Source: Methylobacterium brachythecii (GTDB lineage Bacteria; Pseudomonadota; Alphaproteobacteria; Rhizobiales; Beijerinckiaceae). Taken from it: a stretch of DNA of 64,000 nucleotides. The translations under genes and the position numbers were made by a program. Under the pieces are notes generated by a model, which was not told the DNA's origin, ran no database searches, and saw only the letters and a program-made list of their open reading frames with translations. Shown here one piece after another: positions 7,267-16,791 of the stretch. Where the stretch lies: the NCBI RefSeq assembly GCF_014196345.1, contig NZ_JACIDN010000001.1:627393-691392 (forward strand). Reading direction: 5' to 3'. The stretch's first letter is position 1. The number at the start of each line of letters is the position of its first letter.

Positions 7267-7499
7267 GGCGCGGATCGGCCGGGCGAGACCAAAGCCGGGC
7301 GGTTGCCGCGAGAGCCGCTCCAAGCCCGTGTTCCGAGACTGCGAAACAGCCCTCGGAATCCGAGCCGGACCGCTTCCTCGCAAGCCTTGCCGTTGCACCT
7401 CGCGGAGTCCATGGTGCGCCCGCTCCGCTGGACAGGGCCGACGAGCGACCCATTTCCGCCCGACAGCACGGCTGCGAGCCCGCTGAACGAGGTTGCGTC

Positions 7500-9260
7500 T
7501 TGGACGACAGAGGCGAGGACGACGACCGGGCGGCTCCGCCCGCTCCCGGCCTGCATGAAGCGGTCTTCTCGGCGGCGTCCGTCGGCCTCGCGCTGATCGC
7601 CGCGGACGGCCGGACTCTGCGCGACGCCAACCCTTTTCTCTGCCGCTTGCTCGGCTACACGCCCGGCTGCCTCTTCGGCGCGCCCGTCGCGAAGCTGCTC
7701 ATCGACCGCACGCCTGTGCTCGCGCCCGGCATCCGGCGCTGGCGCAGGGCCGATGGCGAGGGCATCGACCTTCGCTTGACGATCACTCCGGCGGCGCAGG
7801 CAGGGGGGGAGCCTGACCTCGTCGCCGTGGTCGAGCCGGTCGACGCCGACGAACTCGTCCGTGCCGAGCAGAACCGCGACGCCGTCATCGCCGCCGGCCT
7901 CGGCGAGTGGCGCTGGGAGGCGGCGCGCGGCCAAGTCTCGCTCTCGCGCCGCGCCGGCGAGATCCTCGGCCATCCGGCCGGCCGCTCCGCGCGTTGGGCC
8001 ACGATGCAGGCGGGCTTCTCCTCGCGGAACTATCAGCGCATCGAGCAGGTCGTGACCGCGGCGCTGGCTCGTCGCGAGTCTTGGGAGTTCGAGAGCCGCT
8101 TTGTCCGTGGCGGCGACGGCGAGGAGATCGCCATCGGCGTGCGCGGCCAGCCGATCTACGGCGCCGACGGGGCGCTCAGCGGCATGGTCGGCATCGTCTG
8201 TAACGTCACGCAGCGCATCGAGGCGCAGCGGCTGTTGCGAGAGCATGAACAGCGCCTGCGCGTCGCCACCTCCCTGGCCGAGCTCGGCATCTTCGAGTGG
8301 CACCTACTCGACGATGCGGCGATCTGGGAGAACGAACGCATGTTCGAGATCTTCGGGCGCCGGCGGGAAGAGGGTGGCCTCGGAAAGGGTGAGTTCCTCA
8401 ATAGGATCGTCCACCCCGAGGATCGCACGACGGTGCGCCGGGAGATCATGAAGGCGCTGCGCAAGGACGGCATCCTCCAGGTCTCCGGCCGGATCAGGCA
8501 TTTCGAAACCGGTGCCTGGCGCAGCATCGAGATGGCGGGCCGTTTCGAGCGTGACGCTCCGGAGCAATTGCCGACGCGGCTGATCGGGGTGGTCGCTGAC
8601 GTCACCGACCGTCGTCAGGCGCAGGAGCGCCAGAGCCTGCTGATCCGCGAACTGCACCACCGAGTGAAGAACACGCTGGCCACGGTGCAGGCGATCGTCG
8701 GCTCGACAGCCCGCACGGCGACGAGCATCGACAGCTTCTACGAGGCCTTTGTCGGCCGCATCAAATCGCTGTCGCACACGCATTCGGTGCTCACCGAGGA
8801 CACTTGGCAGACGGCGAGCCTGCATGGCCTGCTGTCCAATGAGCTGACGCCGTATCTCGGAACCGGTGTGGAGGGCGGCCTTGAATCCCGCGTCTCCCTC
8901 GATGGGCCGGAGGTCGACCTGCCCTCGGACATCGCCGTGCCGATCGGAATGGCGATCCACGAACTCACCACCAACGCGGCGAAATACGGCGCGCTCTCGA
9001 CGCGTCAGGGCCGGATCAGCGTGAGCTGGTCGATCCTACCGGGCGGCGAGGCCGGCATCCTGCATCTGGCCTGGCGTGAGAGCGACGGACCGCCGGTCAC
9101 CGCGCCGTCGCGCCAGGGGTTCGGCTCAAGGTTGCTGCAGCGGGTCCTGACCACGCAGGTCCAGGCTCAAGTGCACAGCGAGTACGCCGCGGATGGGTTC
9201 CGTCTGATCATGCAGGCGCCGCTGCCCGGCCGAAACGCGGCGCTCAACCCGCTGGTCTGA
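7500..9260 (+). CDS. HWE-family sensor histidine kinase with PAS domains
   Basis: A soluble sensor kinase of 586 aa if the TTG at 7500 is used (GAGG lies 7 nt upstream; no ATG or GTG is in frame between the preceding stop and the first PAS domain). The N-terminal PAS core is LHEAVFSAASVGLALIAADGRTLRDANP. Two further PAS/PAC units follow, ending VGIVCNVTQR and IGVVADVTDR. The kinase core has the H-box ELHHRVKNTLATVQAI, the N-box HELTTNAAKYGAL and the W-x-E of LAWRES, which define the HWE family. It lacks transmembrane segments, so it senses a cytoplasmic cue, possibly light or redox. No response regulator is adjacent. Confidence 0.88.
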   Translation: MDDRGEDDDRAAPPAPGLHEAVFSAASVGLALIAADGRTLRDANPFLCRLLGYTPGCLFGAPVAKLLIDRTPVLAPGIRRWRRADGEGIDLRLTITPAAQAGGEPDLVAVVEPVDADELVRAEQNRDAVIAAGLGEWRWEAARGQVSLSRRAGEILGHPAGRSARWATMQAGFSSRNYQRIEQVVTAALARRESWEFESRFVRGGDGEEIAIGVRGQPIYGADGALSGMVGIVCNVTQRIEAQRLLREHEQRLRVATSLAELGIFEWHLLDDAAIWENERMFEIFGRRREEGGLGKGEFLNRIVHPEDRTTVRREIMKALRKDGILQVSGRIRHFETGAWRSIEMAGRFERDAPEQLPTRLIGVVADVTDRRQAQERQSLLIRELHHRVKNTLATVQAIVGSTARTATSIDSFYEAFVGRIKSLSHTHSVLTEDTWQTASLHGLLSNELTPYLGTGVEGGLESRVSLDGPEVDLPSDIAVPIGMAIHELTTNAAKYGALSTRQGRISVSWSILPGGEAGILHLAWRESDGPPVTAPSRQGFGSRLLQRVLTTQVQAQVHSEYAADGFRLIMQAPLPGRNAALNPLV

Positions 9261-9293
9261 CGTGGTTTGCCGCCTAACTAGTGCGCGCAAGCA

Positions 9294-10238
9294 TCAGGCC
9301 GCGCCGCGAGCGGCCGTCTCTCCGCCGGAATCCACGAAGGCCTTCAACTCGTCGAGCGACTGGAAGGTGAATTTTCCGCGCGGCGTGTCGGCCTGGATCG
9401 TTCCGTTGGCGAACATGACGTAGGTGTTGGCGCCGGACGAGTAGGTTCCGACGACCTGCAACTCCTCGGGTTTCTGCGGCTCAGTCTCCGTGGCCGATGG
9501 CTCCTCGGCAACCGGGGCGACATCCACGGCGGCGGCTTTGTTCTCTGGGGCCGGGTCTTCGAGGGCTGGCCGCAGCGCGAACTCTTCCTGAGCCGGGTCG
9601 GGCTCTGGAGCGGCCACGGCGGCTTGTTCCTCGATCGGCATGTCGGGGGCGGCGCGCGGACCATGCCCGACCTGGTCGTCGGGCCAGGCGAACAGGTCCT
9701 CATCCTGCAAGATCGGCTCGCCAGGCGCGGGCGGCGGCACCGGGCCGGGCACGGCCGGCGGGGGCAGGTCCGGCAACGGCAGCGTCGGCTCGGCTTCGAG
9801 GGAGCGGGCCGGCGTCGGATCGAGGGATGGGCGACGGTCCCGGCTGAACATGTCACGCGCGGCTCCGAGCGCAACTCCGGCGAGGCCGGCCGCGCCGGCC
9901 GTGGCAGCGGCCGCGCCGGCCGTGGCAGCGGCCGGCCCGATCGAGACGGGCGCGGCCTCCTCGATGGCGGGCGCGTGCAACGGGACGGCCGTCGCGGTGA
10001 GAGCTGGTTCGGACACGACGTCGCCGCCGTGGCGCTGGCCGAGCCGCGAGATGAGCCGCCTCACCTCGATGAGCGCCATGGCGATGCCGAGCAGCACCGC
10101 GCCTGCGGACGCCGCCGTGGCACCACCCATCACCAGGACCTGCCCACTCTCGAGGCGGACGTAGGGGAAGCCCTGCGTCACCGCGGCGATGCCGCCGAGG
10201 ATCATGACGAGGCTGAGCGCAAACAGCGCGACGATCAT
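9294..10238 (-). CDS. Membrane protein with Ala/Pro-rich linker, unknown function
   Basis: About 314 aa from ATG 10238, which begins the first membrane helix (MIVALFALSLVMILGGIAAV). A second helix (LVMGGATAASAGAVLLGIAMALIEV) follows. The rest is an Ala/Pro/Glu-rich, probably disordered region with two perfect 21-bp tandem repeats, and a short C-terminal fold (VVGTYSSGANTYVMFANGTIQADTPRGKFTF...LDELKAFV). That end domain is a compact beta unit seen in other rhizobial membrane proteins, but I cannot name it. An in-frame start at 10373 is possible but gives an unlikely N-terminus. The gene is divergent from sodB across a gap of about 265 bp. Confidence 0.6.
   Translation of the reverse strand: MIVALFALSLVMILGGIAAVTQGFPYVRLESGQVLVMGGATAASAGAVLLGIAMALIEVRRLISRLGQRHGGDVVSEPALTATAVPLHAPAIEEAAPVSIGPAAATAGAAAATAGAAGLAGVALGAARDMFSRDRRPSLDPTPARSLEAEPTLPLPDLPPPAVPGPVPPPAPGEPILQDEDLFAWPDDQVGHGPRAAPDMPIEEQAAVAAPEPDPAQEEFALRPALEDPAPENKAAAVDVAPVAEEPSATETEPQKPEELQVVGTYSSGANTYVMFANGTIQADTPRGKFTFQSLDELKAFVDSGGETAARGAA
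9888..9929. repeat. Two perfect tandem 21-bp repeats inside a coding region
   Basis: The unit GGCCGCGCCGGCCGTGGCAGC occurs twice head to tail and encodes repeated Ala/Thr/Gly residues in the linker of the membrane protein above. Being 21 bp, gain or loss of a unit keeps the frame. Confidence 0.85.
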
Positions 10239-10503
10239 GGGATACTCATGTACGGCCGCAGCGAGGGCTGCGGGTGTTGCGGCGAGGATAAAGCTCTGAG
10301 GTGCTTTTTCAAAATTGAGTGACCGGACGCGGCGGGCTTGCGCACAGCCGCACGATCGACGCAGGACGATCATGCGACATTGCGGCGTTGCCGAGGCGGC
10401 GACGTGACTTACCTACAGGCCGGTCGTCCCGAGAGGCCACACGCACTCAGCGTGCGCCAAGACCGACCTGCGCCCCGGGGCTCAACCGACACGGAGTGAC
10501 CAG

Positions 10504-11100
10504 ATGACCCTGACCTTGCCAGAGCTTCCCTACGCCTACGACGCGCTCGGCCCGTACATGTCGAAGGAAACCCTCGAGTTTCACCACGACAAGCACCACA
10601 AGACCTATGTCGACACGGCCAACAAGCTGCTCGAAGGCAGCGAGCTCGAGGGCAAGAGCATCGAGGAGATCGTCAAGGCCTCGCACGGCTCGAACCAGCC
10701 GCTCTTCAACAACGCCGCGCAGCACTTCAACCACCTCCATTTCTGGAACTGGCTGAAGCCCAACGGCGGTGGTCAGCCCCCGGCTGCGCTCGCCAAGAAG
10801 ATCGACGAGGATCTCGGCGGCTACGAGAAGTTCAAGGCCGACTTCGTCCAGGCCGGCATCGGCCAGTTCGGCTCCGGCTGGGCCTGGGTCGCGGTGAAGG
10901 ACGGCAAGCTCGCCATCATGAAGACCCCGAACGGCGAGAACCCGCTGGTGCATGGCGCCAAGCCGATCCTCGGCGTCGATGTCTGGGAGCACTCCTACTA
11001 CATCGACTACCGCAACCGCCGTCCCGACTACCTCAAGGCCTTCGTCGAGAACATGATCAACTGGGAATACGTCGAGAAGCTCTACGGCGAAGCGAAATAA
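10504..11100 (+). CDS. sodB: Iron superoxide dismutase
   Basis: Converts superoxide to hydrogen peroxide and oxygen in the cytoplasm. The 198-aa length is typical. The metal ligands are in FHHDKHHKTYV (first His), NNAAQHFNHLHFWNW (second His) and LGVDVWEHSYYIDYRNRRPDYL (Asp and last His). The Gln in NNAAQ, rather than Gly, points to the iron-type enzyme. GGAG lies about 10 nt before the ATG. A strong hairpin with a T-rich tail follows the gene, so it is probably monocistronic. Confidence 0.96.
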   Translation: MTLTLPELPYAYDALGPYMSKETLEFHHDKHHKTYVDTANKLLEGSELEGKSIEEIVKASHGSNQPLFNNAAQHFNHLHFWNWLKPNGGGQPPAALAKKIDEDLGGYEKFKADFVQAGIGQFGSGWAWVAVKDGKLAIMKTPNGENPLVHGAKPILGVDVWEHSYYIDYRNRRPDYLKAFVENMINWEYVEKLYGEAK

Positions 11101-11136
11101 GCCGGCTTAGTATCGCCGTTTCGGCGATGTGCGATC

Positions 11137-11164
11137 GAAGCCGTCCCTGTTTGGGGGCGGCTTC
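11137..11164 (+). terminator. Rho-independent terminator after sodB
   Basis: GAAGCCGTCCC (11137-11147) pairs with GGGGGCGGCTTC (11 bp, one T-G), with a 6-nt loop and a TTTCGTTTCC tail. A smaller perfect hairpin (ATCGCCG-TTT-CGGCGAT, 11112-11128) sits just before it. Confidence 0.8.
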
Positions 11165-11274
11165 TTTCGTTTCCGATACCGTGGCGCGCTGCTCTGGCCG
11201 CTTGCTTGTGCTGCCACGCCGCGCCTAGACCTGCCGCCGGATCCCCCCCTTCTGATCCGGGTCGAAGAAAGACG

Positions 11275-12804
11275 ATGATCCGCTCGATCCTCTCCGTCGG
11301 CGGCTGGACGCTGGTCTCGCGGGTGACGGGATTTGCCCGTGACGTGGTGATGGCGGCGATCATGGGCGCCGGCCCCATCGCCGACGCCTTCGTCGTCGCC
11401 TTCCGCCTGCCGAACCATTTCCGTGCGATCTTCGGCGAAGGCGCCTTCAACACCGCCTTCGTGCCGGCTTATGCGCGCCTGGAGGAGGCGGGAGAGGCCG
11501 GGGCGGCCAAACGCTTCGCCGACCGCGTCTTCACGCTGATGCTCGTCGTGCAGATCGTGCTGCTCGCCCTCGCCTGGCCGGCGATGCCCTGGGTGGTGAA
11601 GGCGCTCGCGCCGGGCTTTTCGCAGGACCCCCAGCGCTTCGATCTCGCGGTCTCGCTGACGCGGATCACCTTCCCCTACCTGCTGTTCATGACGCTGGTG
11701 ACGCTGTTCTCCGGCGTGCTGAACGCCCATCGCAAGTTCGCGGTGGCGGCGGGGGCGCCGGTGCTGCTGAATCTGGCGATGCTGGCGGCTTTGGCGCTGG
11801 TCGGCCTGTTTCCGAACGCGGGCTACGCCGCCGCCTGGGGCGTCACGGTCTCCGGCGTGCTGCAATTCGCCCTGGTCTGGTGGGCCTGCCGCCGTGGCGG
11901 CTACGCACCGAACACGACGCGTCCGACGCTTCGCGACCCCGACATGCGCCGCTTCTTCAAGGTGCTCGGCCCGGCGGTGATCGGCTCGGCCGGTTTCCAG
12001 ATCGCCTCCTTCGCCGACACGATCATAGCGAGCTTCCTGCCAGTGGGTGCGGTCTCGGCGCTCTACTATGCCGACCGGCTCTACCAGCTCCCCTTCGGTG
12101 TCATCGCCATCGCGGCCGGCACCGTGCTGCTCCCCGAGATGAGCCGGAGGCTCGCGGCAGGGGACGCCGCCGGAGCCCATGCCGCGCAGAACCGGGCCGC
12201 CGGGTTCTCATTGGCACTGTCGGCCCCCTTCATGGTGGCCTTCCTGACGCTGCCCGGGCTGATCATGGCCGCGCTTTTCCAGCGGGGCGCCTTTTCCGCG
12301 GAGGACGCGGCCCGCGCGGCTTCGGTGCTGGCGGCCTACGGGATCTCGCTGCCGGCCGTCGTCCTGGTGCGAAGCGCCGTGGCGAGCTTCTACGCGCGCC
12401 AGGACACGGTGACGCCGCTCGTCGCCTCGCTCACGGGCATCGCGGTCAACGTGCTGCTGAAGATCGTCCTCACCGGCCCCTACGGCGTGACGGGCCTCGC
12501 CCTGGCCACCGCAGTCGGCCAGTGGATCAACCTGATCCTGCTCTACGGTCTGGCCATGCGGCGCGGTTGGACGGCGCCGGGCCGGACGCTCGGAGTAACG
12601 GTGCTCGGCGTGGCGATCGCCTGCGTGGTGCTGTCATTGCTCGCGGTCTACGGGCTGCCCTTCGCTGAGCAGATCGTGCCGCCGCTGCCGCATCTGCGCG
12701 AGATCGCGGTGCTCTCGGTGCTCGGCGTTGCCGGGGCGGTCGCCTACGCAGGCACCCTGGTCGCCGTTCTCGCCGCGTTCGGGCTGCGGCTCAAGCGGGC
12801 CTGA
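11275..12804 (+). CDS. murJ: Lipid II flippase MurJ (MviN)
   Basis: A 509-aa polytopic inner-membrane protein of the MOP superfamily that moves lipid II to the periplasmic side for peptidoglycan synthesis. It starts MIRSILSVGGWTLVSRVTGFARDVVMAAIMG, the family hallmark. The RDVVMAA block, the NHFRAIFGEGAFNTAFVPAY segment and about 14 hydrophobic helices are present. The ATG at 11275 is preferred over an in-frame start at 11206 because the family N-terminus begins there. The stop codon abuts that of addB on the other strand (12804/12805). Confidence 0.96.
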   Translation: MIRSILSVGGWTLVSRVTGFARDVVMAAIMGAGPIADAFVVAFRLPNHFRAIFGEGAFNTAFVPAYARLEEAGEAGAAKRFADRVFTLMLVVQIVLLALAWPAMPWVVKALAPGFSQDPQRFDLAVSLTRITFPYLLFMTLVTLFSGVLNAHRKFAVAAGAPVLLNLAMLAALALVGLFPNAGYAAAWGVTVSGVLQFALVWWACRRGGYAPNTTRPTLRDPDMRRFFKVLGPAVIGSAGFQIASFADTIIASFLPVGAVSALYYADRLYQLPFGVIAIAAGTVLLPEMSRRLAAGDAAGAHAAQNRAAGFSLALSAPFMVAFLTLPGLIMAALFQRGAFSAEDAARAASVLAAYGISLPAVVLVRSAVASFYARQDTVTPLVASLTGIAVNVLLKIVLTGPYGVTGLALATAVGQWINLILLYGLAMRRGWTAPGRTLGVTVLGVAIACVVLSLLAVYGLPFAEQIVPPLPHLREIAVLSVLGVAGAVAYAGTLVAVLAAFGLRLKRA

Positions 12805-15800
12805 TCATTCTTCGCCGGCCAGCGACCATTCCAGCACGCGGGCGAGGTGGTCGTACTCGTTGTAGGCGCGGGCATATTGCGGGTAGGGCCGCGAGACGTA
12901 GGCTGCCTCGCCCGTCATGAAGCGCGCGATCAGACCGCGCAGCCGGGCAACATGTTCGTCGACGATGCCGTCCACCGTGCGCGCCTCCCCCTGCGGCGGC
13001 TTCACCGGCACGGGCCGGAACGGCTCGCGCCCGCCCGAGGCGTGGACGTAGAGCAGGTCCGGCGTGGTCGTGGCCTTCATCCCGTCGAAGGCGCCGTGCA
13101 TCAGCATCGCGGCTTCCAGCGTGAGCTGCGGCGAGAAGCCGGCAAAGACCGTCTTGTTGCTCGGCGGCGCGCCGGTCTTGAAGTCGACGATGCAGTGGGT
13201 GCCATCCTGCCGTGCCTCGATGCGGTCGGCACGCCCGGTCAGGGCGAAGCTTTCCTGGCCCAGCGGGATCGTCCACTTGCCCCCGATTTCCGGGCGGATC
13301 TGCGCCAGCTCGGGCCGGCGCGCGCGCTCCCAGGTCAGGAAGGCCGCGGCCATGCGCTGGAAGCGCGGAAACCACTCGGCGAAGAGTTCGGGATAGTCCC
13401 GCTTCACCCAGGCGAACTCGTCCTCGGCTAGCCGGTCGAGATCCGCCTTGGCCCGGTCCGGATCGTCGATGGCGTCGGGATAGAGCCCGACGAATTTCGC
13501 CATGACGTCGTGAACCAGCGTGCCGCGCTCGCTGGCACCGGGCGGCACGGCGAGATCGTCGAGGGCTTCGAGGCCGAGCACGTATTCCGCAAAGATCGAA
13601 TAGGGGTCGCGCACCAGCCGCTCGATGCGCGTCACGCTGAGACTGCGCGGAAACAAAGCCGGGTCCGGCTTCGGTGCTGGCCGGGCTAAACGCGGTGTGC
13701 GAGCATCACCGCTGCTGTCGATGGCGACGGCATAACCGCGCAGGCGCTGGCCGGCCGCGATCGATACCTGCCAGGCCTCCTCGCCGGAAAATGCGCGCAG
13801 CCGCTGCAGAAAGCGGGAGGGTACCGTCGGCGTGCCCTCGCGTTTGGCGGCGCGGGTGACCACGGCGTCGTGGCAGCCGAGCGCCTGCACGAAGTCGTGC
13901 GCGCTCTGGCCGATGCGCCGCTCCGGCGGGTTCAACCCGACTCGAATCCGCATCGGCCGATTGAGAAAGGCGTCGGTCTTGGTCCGCATCGGCCAGACGC
14001 CTTCGTCGAGGCCGCCGAGGATGATGCGGTCGACGCTCAAGAGCCGCGCCTCGAGCAGGCCGAGGATGCGCAGCCGCGGATGCACAGCCGCCGGCATCGC
14101 GACGATCGTGCGATCCTGGGCGAGGGCGGCGAAGAAGGCCGGATAGTCGCGCAGCTCTCCGGCCAATTCCTCGGTGGTGGCGAAACCGAGATCGTCGAAC
14201 AGGCTGTCGAGCACATCGAGCGACTGATCGCCGGGCGCTCCGGCGGGGTCGTCGGCCGGGGCGTCCATCAGACGCTCGCAAGTCGCGCGGTGATGCTCCG
14301 CTACGCCGACGAGGTTGCAGATGCCCTCGCAGGCATCGGCAAATCCCGCAAAAGCCGCGTCGAGACGCTCGATGAGCATCTCGGCCAGATCCCAGTCGAT
14401 GGGTTTCAGGCGGCGTCGCGCCCGCGGCACGCGGCCGGTGCTCGATCGCGCCTTGCGTGCCGCCTCTCGAAGCCCATCGAATCCCGGGCGCGGCGCCGGC
14501 CCGCGCAGCACCCCAATCTCCAGGGCGGCCGTACCGCGCACCACCTCGCTTCGCGTCAGCCCGAGGCGGGTGAAGGGATGCGACAGCAAAGCGATGACTC
14601 GCGCCGGTTCCACGGCCACGGCGAGCTCGGCGGCGAGCCGGGCGAAGCGGCCGGCCGGCGCGCGCGCGAGGCTCGCGCCGGCGGAATCCTCTGCCGCGAT
14701 GCCCCAACGGGCGAGCTCCGCCGAGACGCGCATCGCCAGCATCCGGTCCGGCGTGACGAGGGCCGCCGTGGCATCGGGCGTCTCCAGCGTCTCGCGCATC
14801 GCCAGCGCGATCACCAGGGCTTCCTCGCGCTCGTCCAGGGTCTCGACCACGGCGATGCCGTCGAGGCCTCTGCTCGCGATCGCGACCCGCGCGTCGGTGT
14901 CGATCTCCGCCCAGGCGTCGGTGGTCTCGGCCGGACGCAGCGCCTGGGACAACACAGCCTGCCGCGCCTCCGCGGCGGGCGACGGCACGCCGAGGGGGAC
15001 GACATCCGGGCGGTCGACGGCGAGACAGCCCGGCCCGAGCAGCCGGTGCAGGATGGCTTGCGGATGGCCGTGCGCGATCTCCTCGTCCGTCTCGATCGCG
15101 TCCCAACCCTCCGCGTCGAGGCCCTGATCGAGGCCGGGCAGCACCACGGCGCCGCGGGGCAGGGCGGCGATCGCTGCGATGAGCTTGGCGGTGGCCGGGA
15201 CCGAGCCCGTCGAGCCGGCGACGATCACCGGGTCGGATGGCGTTTCCCGACGCAGCCGTTCGGCTTCGGCCAGCACCATCAGCCGCGAGCGGGCGACGGG
15301 GTCGCTCAAGCCGCGCTCGGCGAGGATGCCGGGCCAATGCTCGGCGGCGATCTTCAGGAAGTCGAGGGTCAGTCCAAAATAGCGCGAGTGCTCGGCTTCC
15401 ACCGCCGCGCCGATCTCCTTCCAGGGCAGGCCCTCGACGGTGAGGGCATCCATCAGGCGTTCCAGATCCGCTGCGAGGCTGAGGGAGTCGGCCGGGGACG
15501 AGGGCACCAGGAAGGGCACGTCGTCGCTGATCGGCAGCAGGTTTCGGTCGATTGCGTTCGACCAGCCCTGCACCAGCCGTGAGAGGGTCAGCCGGCGCTC
15601 CAGCGGCGGCATCGCCGGATTCAGCGCCTGCGCGGCGGTCTCGAGCTGCGGGCTCGCCGCGAGGTCGAGCTCCGCTTCGTCGGCCTCGCCGAGCGGGATC
15701 ATCCGCGGCAGCAAAGCCGCGTGCCCGAGCCTCTCCGAGAGGATCGCCGACAGGGCCGGCACGGCGCGCCGCGTCGGTAGGTAGAGGGTGACCGCACCCA

Positions 15801-15915
15801 GCGCGAAGGGATCGCTGCCGACATCGCCCACGAGCCGCCCGGAGACCAGCGCGTCGGCCAGTGTCGGCAGGAACGGGACGCCGGGTGGGATCGTGAAGAT
15901 GTGGGACGCGGGCAT
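12805..15915 (-). CDS. addB: Double-strand break repair protein AddB
   Basis: A 1036-aa subunit of the AddAB helicase-nuclease, which processes DNA ends for recombination. It starts with a UvrD-like ATPase-derived region (VTLYLPTRRAVPAL..., RRLTLSRLVQGWS). It has the alphaproteobacterial block LLSVDRIILGGLDEGVWPMRTKTDAFLNRPMR and ends in a PD-(D/E)XK nuclease domain (LTGRADRIEA...HCIVDFKTGAPPSNKTV...SPQLTLEAAM). In most alphaproteobacteria addA and trxA follow directly. Here the next gene is convergent murJ with abutting stops, so addA must be elsewhere. murU lies 36 bp upstream and is probably co-transcribed. Confidence 0.93.
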   Translation of the reverse strand: MPASHIFTIPPGVPFLPTLADALVSGRLVGDVGSDPFALGAVTLYLPTRRAVPALSAILSERLGHAALLPRMIPLGEADEAELDLAASPQLETAAQALNPAMPPLERRLTLSRLVQGWSNAIDRNLLPISDDVPFLVPSSPADSLSLAADLERLMDALTVEGLPWKEIGAAVEAEHSRYFGLTLDFLKIAAEHWPGILAERGLSDPVARSRLMVLAEAERLRRETPSDPVIVAGSTGSVPATAKLIAAIAALPRGAVVLPGLDQGLDAEGWDAIETDEEIAHGHPQAILHRLLGPGCLAVDRPDVVPLGVPSPAAEARQAVLSQALRPAETTDAWAEIDTDARVAIASRGLDGIAVVETLDEREEALVIALAMRETLETPDATAALVTPDRMLAMRVSAELARWGIAAEDSAGASLARAPAGRFARLAAELAVAVEPARVIALLSHPFTRLGLTRSEVVRGTAALEIGVLRGPAPRPGFDGLREAARKARSSTGRVPRARRRLKPIDWDLAEMLIERLDAAFAGFADACEGICNLVGVAEHHRATCERLMDAPADDPAGAPGDQSLDVLDSLFDDLGFATTEELAGELRDYPAFFAALAQDRTIVAMPAAVHPRLRILGLLEARLLSVDRIILGGLDEGVWPMRTKTDAFLNRPMRIRVGLNPPERRIGQSAHDFVQALGCHDAVVTRAAKREGTPTVPSRFLQRLRAFSGEEAWQVSIAAGQRLRGYAVAIDSSGDARTPRLARPAPKPDPALFPRSLSVTRIERLVRDPYSIFAEYVLGLEALDDLAVPPGASERGTLVHDVMAKFVGLYPDAIDDPDRAKADLDRLAEDEFAWVKRDYPELFAEWFPRFQRMAAAFLTWERARRPELAQIRPEIGGKWTIPLGQESFALTGRADRIEARQDGTHCIVDFKTGAPPSNKTVFAGFSPQLTLEAAMLMHGAFDGMKATTTPDLLYVHASGGREPFRPVPVKPPQGEARTVDGIVDEHVARLRGLIARFMTGEAAYVSRPYPQYARAYNEYDHLARVLEWSLAGEE

Positions 15916-15951
15916 GGCTCGCGCCTTCTAGCATCGGCTGCGGGCCGAAAC

Positions 15952-16698
15952 CTAAGGCGCGGTGGCGCTCTCCTTCACACGCGTCTCGGCGGCGGCGATG
16001 GCTTCCGGCGTGCCGACATGGAGCCATTGGCCGTCGAGGCGTAAGCCGTACAAGCGCTCGCGCTCGATGGCGCGGCCGAAGAGCAGGGTGAGGGAGAACG
16101 AGCCCTCCGGCGTGTCCGCGAAGAGCTCGGGCTTCACGATCGCGACGCCTGCATAGATGAAAGGCGCCACCTCGCGCTCGCCGCGCCAGGTCAGGCGGCT
16201 GTCGGGGTCCATGAAGAAGTCGCCGGCGCCCTCGTAACCGAGGCTCGTCGCGGTGGGAGCGACGAGGAGCAGGATGTCCATCGTCTCCGGATCCCAGGTC
16301 TCGATGAGACGGGACAGGTTGGGCCGGGGTCCTTCCAGCCAGAACGAGTCGGAATTGAAGATCACGAAGGGCTCGCTGCCGAAATGCGCCAGTGCCTTTT
16401 TCACGCCGCCGCCGGTCTCGAGCAGTGCGTCGCGCTCGTCGGAGATGGTGATGGACGGAGCTCCGGTGCGGTGGCCGAGATGGCCTTCCATCTGGTCAGC
16501 GAGCCAGTGGATGTTGACGACGGCCTCGCTGATACCGCCTTCCGCCGCCCGGTCGAGGGCGTGGTCGATCAACGCCTTGCCGGCGACCTCGACGAGAGGC
16601 TTGGGCACCGTCGCGGTGATCGGACGCATCCGCTTGCCGAGGCCAGCCGCGAGGACGAAGGCGCGCGAGATCGCGGGCTGTTGGGGGGCGTCGCTCAT
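15952..16698 (-). CDS. murU: N-acetylmuramate-1-phosphate uridylyltransferase MurU
   Basis: A nucleotidyltransferase of 248 aa. It has the signature AFVLAAGLGKRMRPIT...KPLVEVAGKALIDHALDRA, followed by NIHWLADQMEGHL, ETGGGVKKAL and FVIFNSDSFW (metal-binding Asp). In the AmgK-MurU recycling route known from Pseudomonas and Caulobacter, MurU turns MurNAc-1-P into UDP-MurNAc. An AmgK domain encoded 1 kb upstream on the same strand supports this over a sugar-specific role. ATG 16698 is preferred to the start at 16728. Confidence 0.85.
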   Translation of the reverse strand: MSDAPQQPAISRAFVLAAGLGKRMRPITATVPKPLVEVAGKALIDHALDRAAEGGISEAVVNIHWLADQMEGHLGHRTGAPSITISDERDALLETGGGVKKALAHFGSEPFVIFNSDSFWLEGPRPNLSRLIETWDPETMDILLLVAPTATSLGYEGAGDFFMDPDSRLTWRGEREVAPFIYAGVAIVKPELFADTPEGSFSLTLLFGRAIERERLYGLRLDGQWLHVGTPEAIAAAETRVKESATAP

Positions 16699-16791
16699 AC
16701 CGGCCGGCTCTCTCGAAGGCACAGGCACAGGCCGTGCCGCGGCATCCTGTTCACGGCGCTTGCCGCGTCAAGCGGAGATGCCGGAGGTCGG

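Noticed and set aside
6948-7499. N-terminal extension of the HWE kinase frame
   Set aside because: Overlaps the M48 protease gene in another frame and encodes Arg-rich sequence; the PAS region starts after 7500.
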